Positions 1-6,341 are shown, counted from the stretch's first letter. The stretch: DNA of 8,483 bases from Bergeyella zoohelcum (GCA_030523905.1 JAUNHO010000032.1:1-8483); one strand, 5' to 3'. Notes: generated by a model from the letters alone, not told the origin. Numbers and translations: made by a program.

Positions 1-194
1 AACATCCCCGAGGTCGGTCCCCGAACGAATATCAAGATTAGCCCAAAACTGCAGCGATTAACAATAAAATTGTTGAAACTGTAACGGAGGGGTATAACCT
101 CGCAAAGGCTGATTGCAAGGTAGATGAGATGATTTTCGTAGGTGGAAGTAATTTTGTAGTAGGCGATTTTTTAGAAAAAAATTTGGAGGTTTGA
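1..194 (+). pseudogene. folC: 3' end of folC (folylpolyglutamate/dihydrofolate synthase), with an in-frame stop
   Basis: Reading with codons starting at 3, 6, 9 and so on gives HPRGRSPNEYQD, a TAG at 39-41, and then 50 more residues ending IFVGGSNFVVGDFLEKNLEV before TGA at 192-194. The HPRG segment and the closing D-x-IFVGGS-FVVG motif match the C-terminal domain of FolC. FolC joins glutamate to dihydropteroate and folates in the cytoplasm. The family pattern continues in the same frame on both sides of the TAG, so one nonsense substitution, a compensating pair of small indels, or a sequence error would explain it. If the stop is real, the protein loses its last 50 residues. Frame 1 is open over the TAG but ends at 82-84 and does not resemble FolC after the first residues. 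Only the gene's end is in the window, so the state of the upstream part is unknown. Confidence 0.65.
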
Positions 195-212
195 AAAAAG
201 TTTGTATATTTG
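182..212 (+). promoter_or_regulatory. Bacteroidota-type promoter of the tRNA-Val pair
   Basis: TTTG at 182-185, a 19-base spacer and TATATTTG at 205-212 match the TTTG / TAnnTTTG promoter consensus of this phylum. The -33 box lies inside the last codons of folC. The first tRNA starts 15 bases after the -7 box, so the 5' leader would be only a few bases long. Confidence 0.7.
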
Positions 213-226
213 CAACCACAAAACGA

Positions 227-301
227 GGGCGGTTAGCTCAGTTGGTTCAGAGCATCTGGTTTACACCCAGAGGGTCGGGGGTTCGAATCCCTCACCGCCC
301 A
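227..301 (+). tRNA. tRNA-Val, anticodon UAC (first of a pair)
   Basis: A full 75-base cloverleaf can be folded by eye. The acceptor stem is GGGCGGT (227-233) with ACCGCCC (294-300), and the discriminator is A301. The D stem is GCTC/GAGC. The anticodon stem TCTGG/CCAGA holds the loop TTTACAC, giving anticodon TAC, which reads valine codons GUA and, by wobble, other GUN codons. The T arm is GGGGG-TTCGAAT-CCCTC with one G-U pair. The 3' CCA is not encoded (ACCG follows the stem), so it must be added by nucleotidyltransferase. The gene shares a promoter and terminator with the second tRNA 9 bases downstream. Confidence 0.96.
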
Positions 302-310
302 CCGAGTTTT

Positions 311-385
311 GGGTTCTTAGCTCAGTTGGTTCAGAGCATCTGGTTTACACCCAGAGGGTCGGGGGTTCGAATCCCTCAGGACCCA
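311..385 (+). tRNA. tRNA-Val, anticodon UAC (second of a pair)
   Basis: The 75-base cloverleaf has acceptor stem GGGTTCT (311-317) with AGGACCC (378-384), including one T-G wobble pair, and discriminator A385. Bases 317-378 are identical to 233-294 of the first tRNA, so D arm, anticodon arm (TAC), variable loop and T arm are the same. The two genes differ only at acceptor pairs 4-69, 5-68 and 6-67. CCA is not encoded (ACA follows). The U4-A69 pair here is the arrangement known from E. coli tRNA-Val, while the first copy has C4-G69. Confidence 0.96.
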
Positions 386-386
386 C

Positions 387-423
387 AAAATCCTAAAATC
401 TTTATGGTTTTAGGATTTTTTTT
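387..423 (+). terminator. Rho-independent terminator of the tRNA-Val transcript
   Basis: AAAATCCTAAAA (387-398) pairs perfectly with TTTTAGGATTTT (408-419) around a 9-base loop, followed by more T to 423. The left arm is A-rich, so it could also stop transcripts coming from mgtE on the opposite strand, whose stop codon is at 458-460. Confidence 0.85.
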
Positions 424-457
424 GTCTTTATAATAGGTATGTTTTATTTTCTTTGTT

Positions 458-1807
458 TCATATATCCAAAATCATTTTTGCGATAAAGAAATAAATCAGA
501 ACGCCTAGAATATCATTAGAAGTTGTGATGAAAGGTCCTGTGGCTATTGCAGGGTCTATTTTATTCTTATTCAGTAAGATAGGGACGGCTGTGCCTACTA
601 CTGCGGCAACTACAATCACCGAAAACAAAGACATAGAAATGGTAATGGAAACACTCAAATCGTGGTGATTGATGAGTAAATTAAAAGTAAGAATAATCAA
701 CGATAATATCGCCCCAGACACAGCGGAAACGCTCACTTCCTTCACCAAAGTTTTGAAAGTATCTTTTCCCAAAGTGTCATTTGCTAGACCTTGAACGATA
801 ATCGCGGCCGCTTGTGTTCCTATATTCCCTGCCGTAGCGGCAATCAGTGGAACGAAGAACATCAATGCGGGTATTTTTTCCAACGCATCTTGGTTGCCCT
901 GTAAAACTCGCGAACCGATAAGACCGCCCACCATACCGATGAACAGCCACGGCAAACGGGCTTTAGTCATATTAAAAATATTATCCGTGTGGTCTATATC
1001 AAGGGAAATCCCCGATGCCAATTGGTAGTCTTTTTCGGTTTCTTCTTTTACGAAATCCATCACATCATCGATGGTAATTCGCCCTACCAGTTTCCCCAAA
1101 GAATCCACCACTGGGACTTCAAAAAGGTCGTATTTTTGCATCATACGAGCCACTTCTTCTGCCTCATCAGAGTCTTTTACAGAACGGATTTTAGCATTAA
1201 AAACATCTTCCACGCGTGTAGATGAGGCAGTGGTGAGTAATTTTTTAAGGCTCAAAATTCCAAGAAGTTTCTCGCTATCATCTACCACATAAATGGAATA
1301 AACCTCATCCATTTCCTCTGCTTGTTTTCGCATTTCTTTCACGGCAGAAATAATGGAGAGATTCTTATTGACCATTACCAACTCGGTCGCCATAAGCCCT
1401 CCAGCGGTGTCTTCATCGTAACGAAGCAAATCCACAATGTTCTGTGCGTGTTCTTCATCGTCTATACTTCGAATAATCTCATCTTGCTGTTTTTCAGGGA
1501 GTTCTGCAATAATATCGGCAGCGTCATCAGAATCTATTTCATTGATAATCTCCTCTGCTATTTCCTTTGATGAAAGCTGGGAAAGGAATTTTTTTCGTTC
1601 ATCTTCATCAATTTCTAGGAGCATTTCAGCCGATTGCTCATTGCTCATCAAATCATAAAGGAATTTTTGGTCATCTATCTCCAATTCCTCGAATAGCAAT
1701 GCTATATCCACTGCTTCCATATCCGTAAGCAGAGGGATAATCTCATTAATACTACGATTAACAATGGCGTTTTTCAGTTGCTCTTGGGTTTGAATGGTAG
1801 TTTCCAT
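458..1807 (-). CDS. mgtE: Magnesium transporter MgtE (CBS-domain Mg2+ channel)
   Basis: This inner-membrane Mg2+ channel of 449 residues has the usual family length of about 450. Domain order is typical. An acidic N-terminal superhelical domain (about 20-130) is followed by two CBS domains (about 139-191 and 203-253), a connecting helix (about 255-280), and five membrane segments between 284 and 447. TM2 carries the conserved GNIGTQ (327-332). The last segment has TTSNDILG, whose Asp432 corresponds to the pore Mg2+-binding aspartate of the Thermus protein. In that family the N and CBS domains sense cytosolic Mg2+ and close the pore. I chose ATG at 1807-1805 (protein MET...). The frame also has a TTG directly before it, but an ATG is preferable. 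The gene stands alone: it converges on the tRNA unit and diverges from the HMG-CoA reductase gene. Confidence 0.95.
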   Translation of the reverse strand: METTIQTQEQLKNAIVNRSINEIIPLLTDMEAVDIALLFEELEIDDQKFLYDLMSNEQSAEMLLEIDEDERKKFLSQLSSKEIAEEIINEIDSDDAADIIAELPEKQQDEIIRSIDDEEHAQNIVDLLRYDEDTAGGLMATELVMVNKNLSIISAVKEMRKQAEEMDEVYSIYVVDDSEKLLGILSLKKLLTTASSTRVEDVFNAKIRSVKDSDEAEEVARMMQKYDLFEVPVVDSLGKLVGRITIDDVMDFVKEETEKDYQLASGISLDIDHTDNIFNMTKARLPWLFIGMVGGLIGSRVLQGNQDALEKIPALMFFVPLIAATAGNIGTQAAAIIVQGLANDTLGKDTFKTLVKEVSVSAVSGAILSLIILTFNLLINHHDLSVSITISMSLFSVIVVAAVVGTAVPILLNKNKIDPAIATGPFITTSNDILGVLIYFFIAKMILDI

Positions 1808-1855
1808 CAAAACATAAAAAGATTAAAGGTGAAACAAAATGGGATTTATTCTTTG

Positions 1856-1863
1856 CAAAAATA
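1856..1863 (-). promoter_or_regulatory. Probable -7 box of mgtE
   Basis: On the minus strand this reads TATTTTTG, a match to TAnnTTTG, about 50 bases before the mgtE start. I do not see a clear TTTG -33 box at the expected distance, so the call is tentative. Confidence 0.45.
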
Positions 1864-2018
1864 AGGATTTTTAAGCGGAAAAACCTTGGATTGTTTTCTA
1901 AATTTTGATTTTATGAAAAATGAAATCTCAATAATGAAAATGGAATAATAAAAAGTGATGTTTTCTTGCATTTTGAAAATTTACTGCATTATTTTTCAAA
2001 AATTAGGTCAAATTTTAT

Positions 2019-2026
2019 TACCTTTG
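2019..2026 (+). promoter_or_regulatory. Probable -7 box of the HMG-CoA reductase gene
   Basis: TACCTTTG matches TAnnTTTG and ends 18 bases before the ATG at 2045, leaving a leader of roughly a dozen bases. The -33 region (about 1992-1999) is T-rich but has no clean TTTG. The site lies inside the longer open frame that begins at 1955, which argues for the downstream start. Confidence 0.55.
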
Positions 2027-2044
2027 AAGTTTAAAATTTACGAT

Positions 2045-3370
2045 ATGAGTCATCAGCCTATTGAAGGTTTTTCCAAACTTTCAAAACAAGGAAAAATAGA
2101 TTGGATTATCAATGAATATCTTGAAGAAAACCACGATTACGAAACCATTTTAAAACAATATTGGAACGATGATAAGGATATTCAAAAACTCCACGATGAG
2201 TTCTCGGAAAATACCATTTCCAACTTCTATATGCCGTATGGCATCGCTCCTAACTTCCTGATTGATGGGAAATTATTCGCCTTACCAATGGCAGTAGAAG
2301 AGAGTTCGGTAGTGGCAGCGGCTTCCAAAGCAGCAAAATTTTGGCTAGACAAGGGAGGATTCAAAACCACTATCATCAATACCGAAAAACTAGGGCATAC
2401 CCACTTTGTTTTCAAGGTAGAACCGCATAAATTATTGCATTTTTTCAATTTTAGCCTTAGAAAAAAACTCTTTGAGGCTACGGATAATATCACCTCCAAT
2501 ATGCGTAAAAGAGGTGGTGGAATTTTGGACATCAAACTCATCGATAAAACCGATGAATTGGAGAATTATTATCAACTGAAAGCTAGTTTTGATACTCAAG
2601 ATTCTATGGGGGCAAATTTCATCAATTCTTGTTTGGAGCAGTTTGGGAAAACCCTAAAAGAAGAGGTAGAACAGGCAGAAGATTTCACCCAAGAAGAGAA
2701 AAACTCCCTGCAAGTGGTGATGAATATTCTCTCTAACTATACGCCTGATTGTATTGTTCGTGCGGAGGTTTCTTGTAAAATTGAAGATTTGAAAGACGAT
2801 AGTGGCATTGTTCCAGAGGAATTTGCGTGGAAATTCAAACAAGCGGTAACCATCGCAGAAATAGAGCCTTATAGAGCTACCACTCACAATAAAGGGATTA
2901 TGAATGGTGTAGATGCAGTGGTCATCGCTACGGGGAATGATTTCCGTGCAACGGAATCTTGTGCCCACGCCTATGCGGCTCGTTCAGGGAAATATAGTTC
3001 GCTTACGCACTGTACCACTGAAAATGGAGTGTTTCGTTTTTGGATAGATTTGCCTATTTCTGTGGGAGTAGTGGGCGGACTGACCAATCTTCATCCGCTG
3101 GTGAAATTTTCATTGGCATTACTCGGAAAACCTTCTGCACAGGAACTGATGAGTATAATGGCAGTTTCTGGTTTGGCTCAAAACTTTGCTGCCCTTCGTT
3201 CTTTGGTAACAACTGGTATCCAAAAAGGACACATGAAGATGCATCTTTTCAATATCCTCAATCAGTTTGGAGCTACGGAAGAGGAAAAACAATATTTTGT
3301 GAATTATTTCAAAGATAAAACCGTAAGCCACCACGAAGTGATTGCGGAATTGGAAAAAATTAGAAGATAA
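2045..3370 (+). CDS. mvaA: Hydroxymethylglutaryl-CoA reductase, class II
   Basis: The 441-residue protein interconverts HMG-CoA and mevalonate with NAD(P)H. In flavobacteria this is the committed step of the mevalonate route to isoprenoids such as menaquinone side chains and carotenoids. Class II catalytic motifs are all present. They are LPMAVEESSVVAAAS (E85/E86), DSMGAN (186-191, cofactor site), THNKGIMNG (Lys283), ATGNDFRA (Asp299) and TGIQKGHM (His396). There is no membrane anchor, as expected for bacterial enzymes. The frame is open back to an ATG at 1955, but the extra 30 residues are hydrophobic and not family-like, and a promoter box lies within them, so I use ATG 2045. No other mevalonate gene is in the window. 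Whether it works in synthesis or breakdown cannot be read from the sequence; synthesis is inferred from the lineage. Confidence 0.93.
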   Translation: MSHQPIEGFSKLSKQGKIDWIINEYLEENHDYETILKQYWNDDKDIQKLHDEFSENTISNFYMPYGIAPNFLIDGKLFALPMAVEESSVVAAASKAAKFWLDKGGFKTTIINTEKLGHTHFVFKVEPHKLLHFFNFSLRKKLFEATDNITSNMRKRGGGILDIKLIDKTDELENYYQLKASFDTQDSMGANFINSCLEQFGKTLKEEVEQAEDFTQEEKNSLQVVMNILSNYTPDCIVRAEVSCKIEDLKDDSGIVPEEFAWKFKQAVTIAEIEPYRATTHNKGIMNGVDAVVIATGNDFRATESCAHAYAARSGKYSSLTHCTTENGVFRFWIDLPISVGVVGGLTNLHPLVKFSLALLGKPSAQELMSIMAVSGLAQNFAALRSLVTTGIQKGHMKMHLFNILNQFGATEEEKQYFVNYFKDKTVSHHEVIAELEKIRR

Positions 3371-3375
3371 AGGTG

Positions 3376-3398
3376 TAGGGGCGTATATTTACGCCCTA
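3376..3398. repeat. Inverted repeat after the HMG-CoA reductase gene, possible terminator
   Basis: TAGGGGCGTA (3376-3385) pairs with TACGCCCTA (3390-3398) across a 4-base loop, with one bulged G. It starts 6 bases after the stop codon. There is no real T-run (only ATT), so it is a weak intrinsic terminator at best. It resembles short 'aggggcgta...tacgccc' palindromes that are often scattered between genes in bacterial genomes. Confidence 0.6.
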
Positions 3399-3425
3399 TT
3401 AGAACCGAGAATCAAGAGACGAGAG

Positions 3426-3488
3426 GAAATCCTCCCCTAACCTCCCCACCCCAACCCTCCCCGAAGGAGAGGGAGAAAAGGAGGGGAG
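3426..3488. repeat. GC-rich nested inverted repeat (REP-like)
   Basis: An outer stem CTCCCCT (3432-3438) with AGGGGAG (3482-3488) encloses an inner hairpin CCCTCCCC (3455-3462), loop GAA, GGAGAGGG (3466-3473), with one mismatch. The left half is almost pure C with a few T and A, and the right half almost pure purine. This composition is foreign to the AT-rich intergenic DNA elsewhere in the window. It looks like an interspersed intergenic repeat of the REP/small palindrome type. That is inference, because only one copy is in the window. Confidence 0.6.
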
Positions 3489-3489
3489 T

Positions 3490-3534
3490 AGCGTACGCAA
3501 TCTAACGCTTTTGCCCCCTTGGGGGGACAGGGGG
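3490..3534. repeat. Second GC-rich palindrome cluster
   Basis: GCGTACGC (3491-3498) is a perfect 8-base palindrome, and AGCGT (3490-3494) can also pair with ACGCT (3505-3509). CCCCC (3514-3518) can pair either with the adjacent GGGGG (3521-3525) or, more comfortably, with GGGGG at 3530-3534 around ACA and part of the first G-run. Together with the two repeats to its left it fills the gap before the DUF423 gene. I see no coding sequence and no TAnnTTTG promoter between 3371 and 3559. Confidence 0.5.
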
Positions 3535-3559
3535 ATACTTATTGCATAAAATAAAAAAA

Positions 3560-3946
3560 ATGAAAACAATTACATTAGTTATCGGAGCGTTTTACGGATT
3601 GCTATCCGTTGTTTTAGGAGCATTTGGGGCTCACGCATTCAAGAAAATTCTTAGTCCAGAAAGGCTTGAAAGTTTTGAAACAGGTGTAAAGTACCAAATG
3701 TACGCAGCATTATTCCTGCTAATAGTGGGCTATATTTTGAAATTTGAAACCAAAACCGAAAATTGGATTTCTTGGCTGATGATATTCGGAACGCTTTTGT
3801 TTTCGGTGAGTATATATTTCTTATCGTTTCAAAATTACTGGGGAGTTAGTCTGAAATTTTTAGGACCTATAACGCCACTAGGTGGTATGATGATGATTAT
3901 CAGCTGGTTTCTCCTTATGTTGTATTTTTGGAAAACCAAATTTTAA
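3560..3946 (+). CDS. DUF423 family small inner-membrane protein
   Basis: The protein has 128 residues and four predicted membrane segments (about 4-26, 46-62, 70-90 and 100-124). The DUF423 signatures are GAFGAHAFK (20-28), GVKYQMYAALFLL (42-54), GTLLFSVSIYFL (77-88) and GPITPLGGMMMI (102-113). E. coli YgdD belongs to this family, whose biochemical role is unknown. I start at ATG 3560; an in-frame TTG at 3542 would add six lysine-rich residues that are not family-like. No Shine-Dalgarno sequence is visible, only an A-rich leader. The transporter gene follows after 33 bases on the same strand, so the two are probably co-transcribed. Any functional link is unproven. Confidence 0.9.
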   Translation: MKTITLVIGAFYGLLSVVLGAFGAHAFKKILSPERLESFETGVKYQMYAALFLLIVGYILKFETKTENWISWLMIFGTLLFSVSIYFLSFQNYWGVSLKFLGPITPLGGMMMIISWFLLMLYFWKTKF

Positions 3947-3979
3947 TCTAAAAAACAATACATAAAACTCTGATTATCA

Positions 3980-4690
3980 ATGATTATTATATTGCTTGTT
4001 TTGAGCGTCCTTGTTGGCGTTGTTTTAGGGAAATTATTTGGGCATAAAAATTATTTGGTAAAACCTATTCTCATTATCAGTGCGGGTTTTCTCATCACTA
4101 TTTGTCTCAATGAGGTTTTCCCAGAGGTTTATCACATACATACGCACGAGAACCATAGTATTGGGCTTTGGGTGATTGGTGGGGTTTTGCTTCAGATGTT
4201 TTTGGAGAATTTTACCAAAGGTTTTGAGCACGGGCATTTTCATCATCAAAATGAGAGTAAAATTTTGCCTATTGGTTTGGTGGTAGGTTTGTTTATCCAC
4301 GCGTTTATAGAGGGGATTCCGTTGGCGAAAGAGACCAATCCGCTTTCTCCATATTTGCAGGGGATTCTTATTCATAATCTGCCTATTTCTTTCATTTTAG
4401 GGGCGTTTTTATTCAGTAATCAGAAATTTTCTACCACTTCTTGGCTCATAGTTTCGCTATTTGCAATAGCCTCACCGCTGGGGATTATCTTGGGGGATTA
4501 TTTCCCTACGCATTGGCAATCGTACTTTTTGGCAATAGTGGGTGGGATATTTTTGCATATTTCTTCGGTGATAATCTTTGAAAGTAATAAAAATCACAAT
4601 GTAGATTGGGCAAAGATGGCGTATGTGATTTTCGGAGTTGCTTTGGCAATGTTGGCACATACATTCCACCATCACGAGCATATTCATTGA
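3980..4690 (+). CDS. ZIP-family metal transporter, small histidine-rich form
   Basis: This polytopic membrane protein of 236 residues probably imports divalent metal such as Zn2+ or Fe2+. It has about seven to eight hydrophobic segments. A loop HGHFHHQ (84-90) and a tail HTFHHHEHIH (227-236) are rich in histidine, as in ZIP transporters. TM4 carries HAFIEG (107-112) and TM5 carries HNLPIS (132-137). These correspond to the usual HNxxEG/HNxxDG and HExPHE metal-site motifs, but the second TM4 ligand is Ala and both TM5 glutamates are missing. FLITICLNEVFPEVYH (37-52) matches the TM2 region of the family. The metal site may therefore have fewer ligands or a different preference. The gene follows the DUF423 gene closely and is ended by the strong hairpin at 4829-4868. 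Substrate and direction cannot be decided here. Confidence 0.85.
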   Translation: MIIILLVLSVLVGVVLGKLFGHKNYLVKPILIISAGFLITICLNEVFPEVYHIHTHENHSIGLWVIGGVLLQMFLENFTKGFEHGHFHHQNESKILPIGLVVGLFIHAFIEGIPLAKETNPLSPYLQGILIHNLPISFILGAFLFSNQKFSTTSWLIVSLFAIASPLGIILGDYFPTHWQSYFLAIVGGIFLHISSVIIFESNKNHNVDWAKMAYVIFGVALAMLAHTFHHHEHIH

Positions 4691-4828
4691 TGGGAGATTA
4701 TTAAGTTTTTTCTTAAAATTTGATGATTTAGAATTAAAGATAGCTTCCTTACAAAATGAAATCTCTATTTTGGAAGTTTATTTACAATGAATTAAGATAA
4801 ATTATTGCTTAATACATAGCTTTTTATG

Positions 4829-4868
4829 AAAAATCTCCTTTCTAAATACTATCAGAAAGGAGATTTTT
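4829..4868. terminator. Bidirectional terminator between the ZIP gene and ohr
   Basis: AAAAATCTCCTTTCT (4829-4843) pairs without mismatch to AGAAAGGAGATTTTT (4854-4868) around a 10-base loop. The arms end in T-runs on either strand, so it can stop the transporter transcript (+) and ohr (-), whose stop codon begins 7 bases away. Between 4691 and 4828 I see only AT-rich DNA without a convincing gene. Confidence 0.88.
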
Positions 4869-4874
4869 ACATTT

Positions 4875-5297
4875 TTAATTATTCGTTACGGATAGATTTA
4901 CTTCTACATTTCCGCGGATAGCATTAGAATATGGGCAAACCTGATGTGCTTTTTCTGCCAATGCCTGTGCCTCTTCTATCGTTACATTTGGGATATTCAC
5001 TTGCATATCTACTGCTAAGCCAAAACCGCTGTTGTCCAGTTGCCCTAGGCTTACTTTTGCCGTTACAGAAGTCTCACCAGTAGTAGCTTTTTCTTGTCTA
5101 ATTACCAGATTCAAAGCACTATCAAAACAAGCCGAATAACCCGCTGCGAAAAGCATTTCAGGGTTGATGTAGTCATCATTTGCTCCACCTAGAGCCTTTG
5201 GATGGCGTACCTCAATATCAAGAATTCCGTTTTCGCTTTTTACACTTCCGTTGCGTCCGCCCTTTGCCGTCGCACCTATTGAATACAATGTTTTCAT
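4875..5297 (-). CDS. ohr: Organic hydroperoxide resistance protein Ohr
   Basis: Ohr is a cytoplasmic thiol peroxidase that reduces organic and fatty-acid hydroperoxides, recycled in known examples by lipoylated proteins. The 140-residue length is typical. The peroxidatic cysteine is in GYSACFDSAL (Cys57) and the resolving one in VCPYSNAIRGN (Cys121), which is the Ohr signature rather than that of OsmC. The supporting Arg15 (GGRNG) and Glu47 (NPEMLFAAGY) are present. The sequence looks intact. The ATG at 5297 is preceded by a good promoter at 5324-5353, giving a short leader. Ohr genes are often controlled by the MarR-type repressor OhrR, but no ohrR gene is in this window and I cannot point to an operator. 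Confidence 0.95.
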   Translation of the reverse strand: MKTLYSIGATAKGGRNGSVKSENGILDIEVRHPKALGGANDDYINPEMLFAAGYSACFDSALNLVIRQEKATTGETSVTAKVSLGQLDNSGFGLAVDMQVNIPNVTIEEAQALAEKAHQVCPYSNAIRGNVEVNLSVTNN

Positions 5298-5323
5298 ATC
5301 TCTAAAACTATTTTAATTTTAGG

Positions 5324-5353
5324 CAAATTTAAGATATATCTTCGCATTTCAAA
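5324..5353 (-). promoter_or_regulatory. Promoter of ohr
   Basis: On the minus strand TTTG (5353-5350) is followed, 18 bases on, by TAAATTTG (5331-5324), close to the TTTG / TAnnTTTG consensus. The -7 box lies 26 bases before the ohr ATG. Confidence 0.6.
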
Positions 5354-5415
5354 ATCAAATTATAAAGATTTTATCTATCTGTAAATGATGATTTTTAGTA
5401 TTATTCATCAAAATA

Positions 5416-5447
5416 TTGATTTACAATCAAACTTTTTATTATATTTG
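5416..5447 (+). promoter_or_regulatory. Promoter of accD and the DUF6973 gene
   Basis: TTG at 5416-5418, a 21-base spacer and TATATTTG at 5440-5447 fit the phylum's promoter pattern. The accD ATG follows 27 bases after the -7 box. Confidence 0.65.
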
Positions 5448-5474
5448 CCTTACTAAAAAGTAAAATTTTAGGCT

Positions 5475-6335
5475 ATGGCATTTGATTGGTTTAAAAGAAA
5501 AGCAAAAAATATTACCACTTCTACCGAAGACAAGAAAGATGTCCCAAAAGGGCTTTGGCATAAGACTCCATCAGGGAAGATTATAGAGCAAGAGGAACTA
5601 GAAAAGAATAGTTTCGTATCTCCAGAAGATGGTTTTCATGTGAGAATAGGAAGCCGAGAGTTCTTCAAAATTCTATTTGATGACGCTCAGTTTAAGGAAC
5701 TTGACACCGAAGTAGAAAGCGTGGATATACTAAAATTCGTAGATACAAAATCCTACAAAGACCGCTTGAAAGAGGTGAAAGCAAAGACCAAGCTGAACGA
5801 CTCCATCAGTAATGCAGTTGGGAAAATAAAGGGTACAGAAATCGTGATTTCTTGTATGGATTTTGCCTTCATTGGTGGGTCATTAGGCTCTGTAATGGGC
5901 GAGAAAATCCGCCGTGCGATAGATTTCGCGATGAAGAATAAACTCCCTTATATGATTATCTGCCAGTCGGGTGGTGCAAGGATGCAAGAGGCTGCGTTTT
6001 CTCTGATGCAAATGGCAAAAGTACAGGCGAAATTGGCACAACTTTCCAATGCTGGGTTGCCTTATTTGGCGTACCTTTGCGACCCTACTTTTGGGGGAAT
6101 TACCGCTTCGTTTGCGATGACGGCAGATATTATAATGGCAGAGCCAGGGGCGTTAATAGGTTTCGCAGGGCCGAGAGTCATCAAGGAGACCATTGGTAGG
6201 GATTTGCCAGAAGGCTTCCAGACATCGGAGTTTCTTTTAGAGAAAGGTTTTGTGGATTTCATTGTAAAACGAACTGATGCGAGAGAAACGATAGCAAAAT
6301 CCGTACAAATCCTAATGAACAAACCGATAGCGTAA
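5475..6335 (+). CDS. accD: Acetyl-CoA carboxylase carboxyltransferase subunit beta, without zinc-ribbon cysteines
   Basis: AccD pairs with AccA to move the carboxyl group from biotin on AccB to acetyl-CoA, giving malonyl-CoA for fatty-acid synthesis. The 286 residues contain the full crotonase-like core: DFAFIGGSLGSVMGEKI (129-145), SGGARMQEA (165-173), DPTFGGITASFAM (203-215), AEPGALIGFAGPRV (222-235) and DLPEGFQTSEF (243-253). In most bacteria the N-terminus binds zinc through CxxC...CxxC. Here the aligned segment reads WHKTPSGK (28-35) and VSPEDGFH (48-55), so all four cysteines are replaced (Thr31, Gly34, Ser49, Asp52) while the flanking residues remain. I recall the same loss in other flavobacterial AccD proteins, so it is probably a lineage trait. 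The downstream gene begins 6 bases after the stop. Confidence 0.95.
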   Translation: MAFDWFKRKAKNITTSTEDKKDVPKGLWHKTPSGKIIEQEELEKNSFVSPEDGFHVRIGSREFFKILFDDAQFKELDTEVESVDILKFVDTKSYKDRLKEVKAKTKLNDSISNAVGKIKGTEIVISCMDFAFIGGSLGSVMGEKIRRAIDFAMKNKLPYMIICQSGGARMQEAAFSLMQMAKVQAKLAQLSNAGLPYLAYLCDPTFGGITASFAMTADIIMAEPGALIGFAGPRVIKETIGRDLPEGFQTSEFLLEKGFVDFIVKRTDARETIAKSVQILMNKPIA

Positions 6336-6341
6336 AGGGGA

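Noticed and set aside
233..378. 62-base direct repeat as a possible CRISPR or attachment-site duplication
   Set aside because: Both copies fold as complete tRNAs in tandem with different acceptor stems. There are no spacers and no integrase or element next to them.
191..433. Open frames with the repeated peptide LAQLVQSIWFTPRGSGVRIP
   Set aside because: They are translations of the two tRNA-Val genes. The peptide repeat is the tRNA repeat, not a protein.
1808..1810. TTG as start codon of mgtE
   Set aside because: It directly precedes an ATG and would add one residue only. The ATG is the simpler start.
1856..2026. Riboswitch (for example a Mg2+ leader) in front of mgtE
   Set aside because: The mgtE leader predicted from the promoter box is only about 40 bases long and shows no strong structure.
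3421..3541. GC-rich repeats as a CRISPR array
   Set aside because: The repeats differ from one another, are palindromic and have no regular spacing or equal-sized spacers.
3542..3559. TTG start adding six residues (MHKIKK) to the DUF423 protein
   Set aside because: The family pattern begins with the ATG at 3560, and the added segment is just an A-rich leader.
4756..4800. Tiny frame MKSLFWKFIYNELR between the ZIP gene and the terminator
   Set aside because: Fourteen codons in AT-rich DNA with no ribosome site, promoter or conserved pattern. Not distinguishable from chance.
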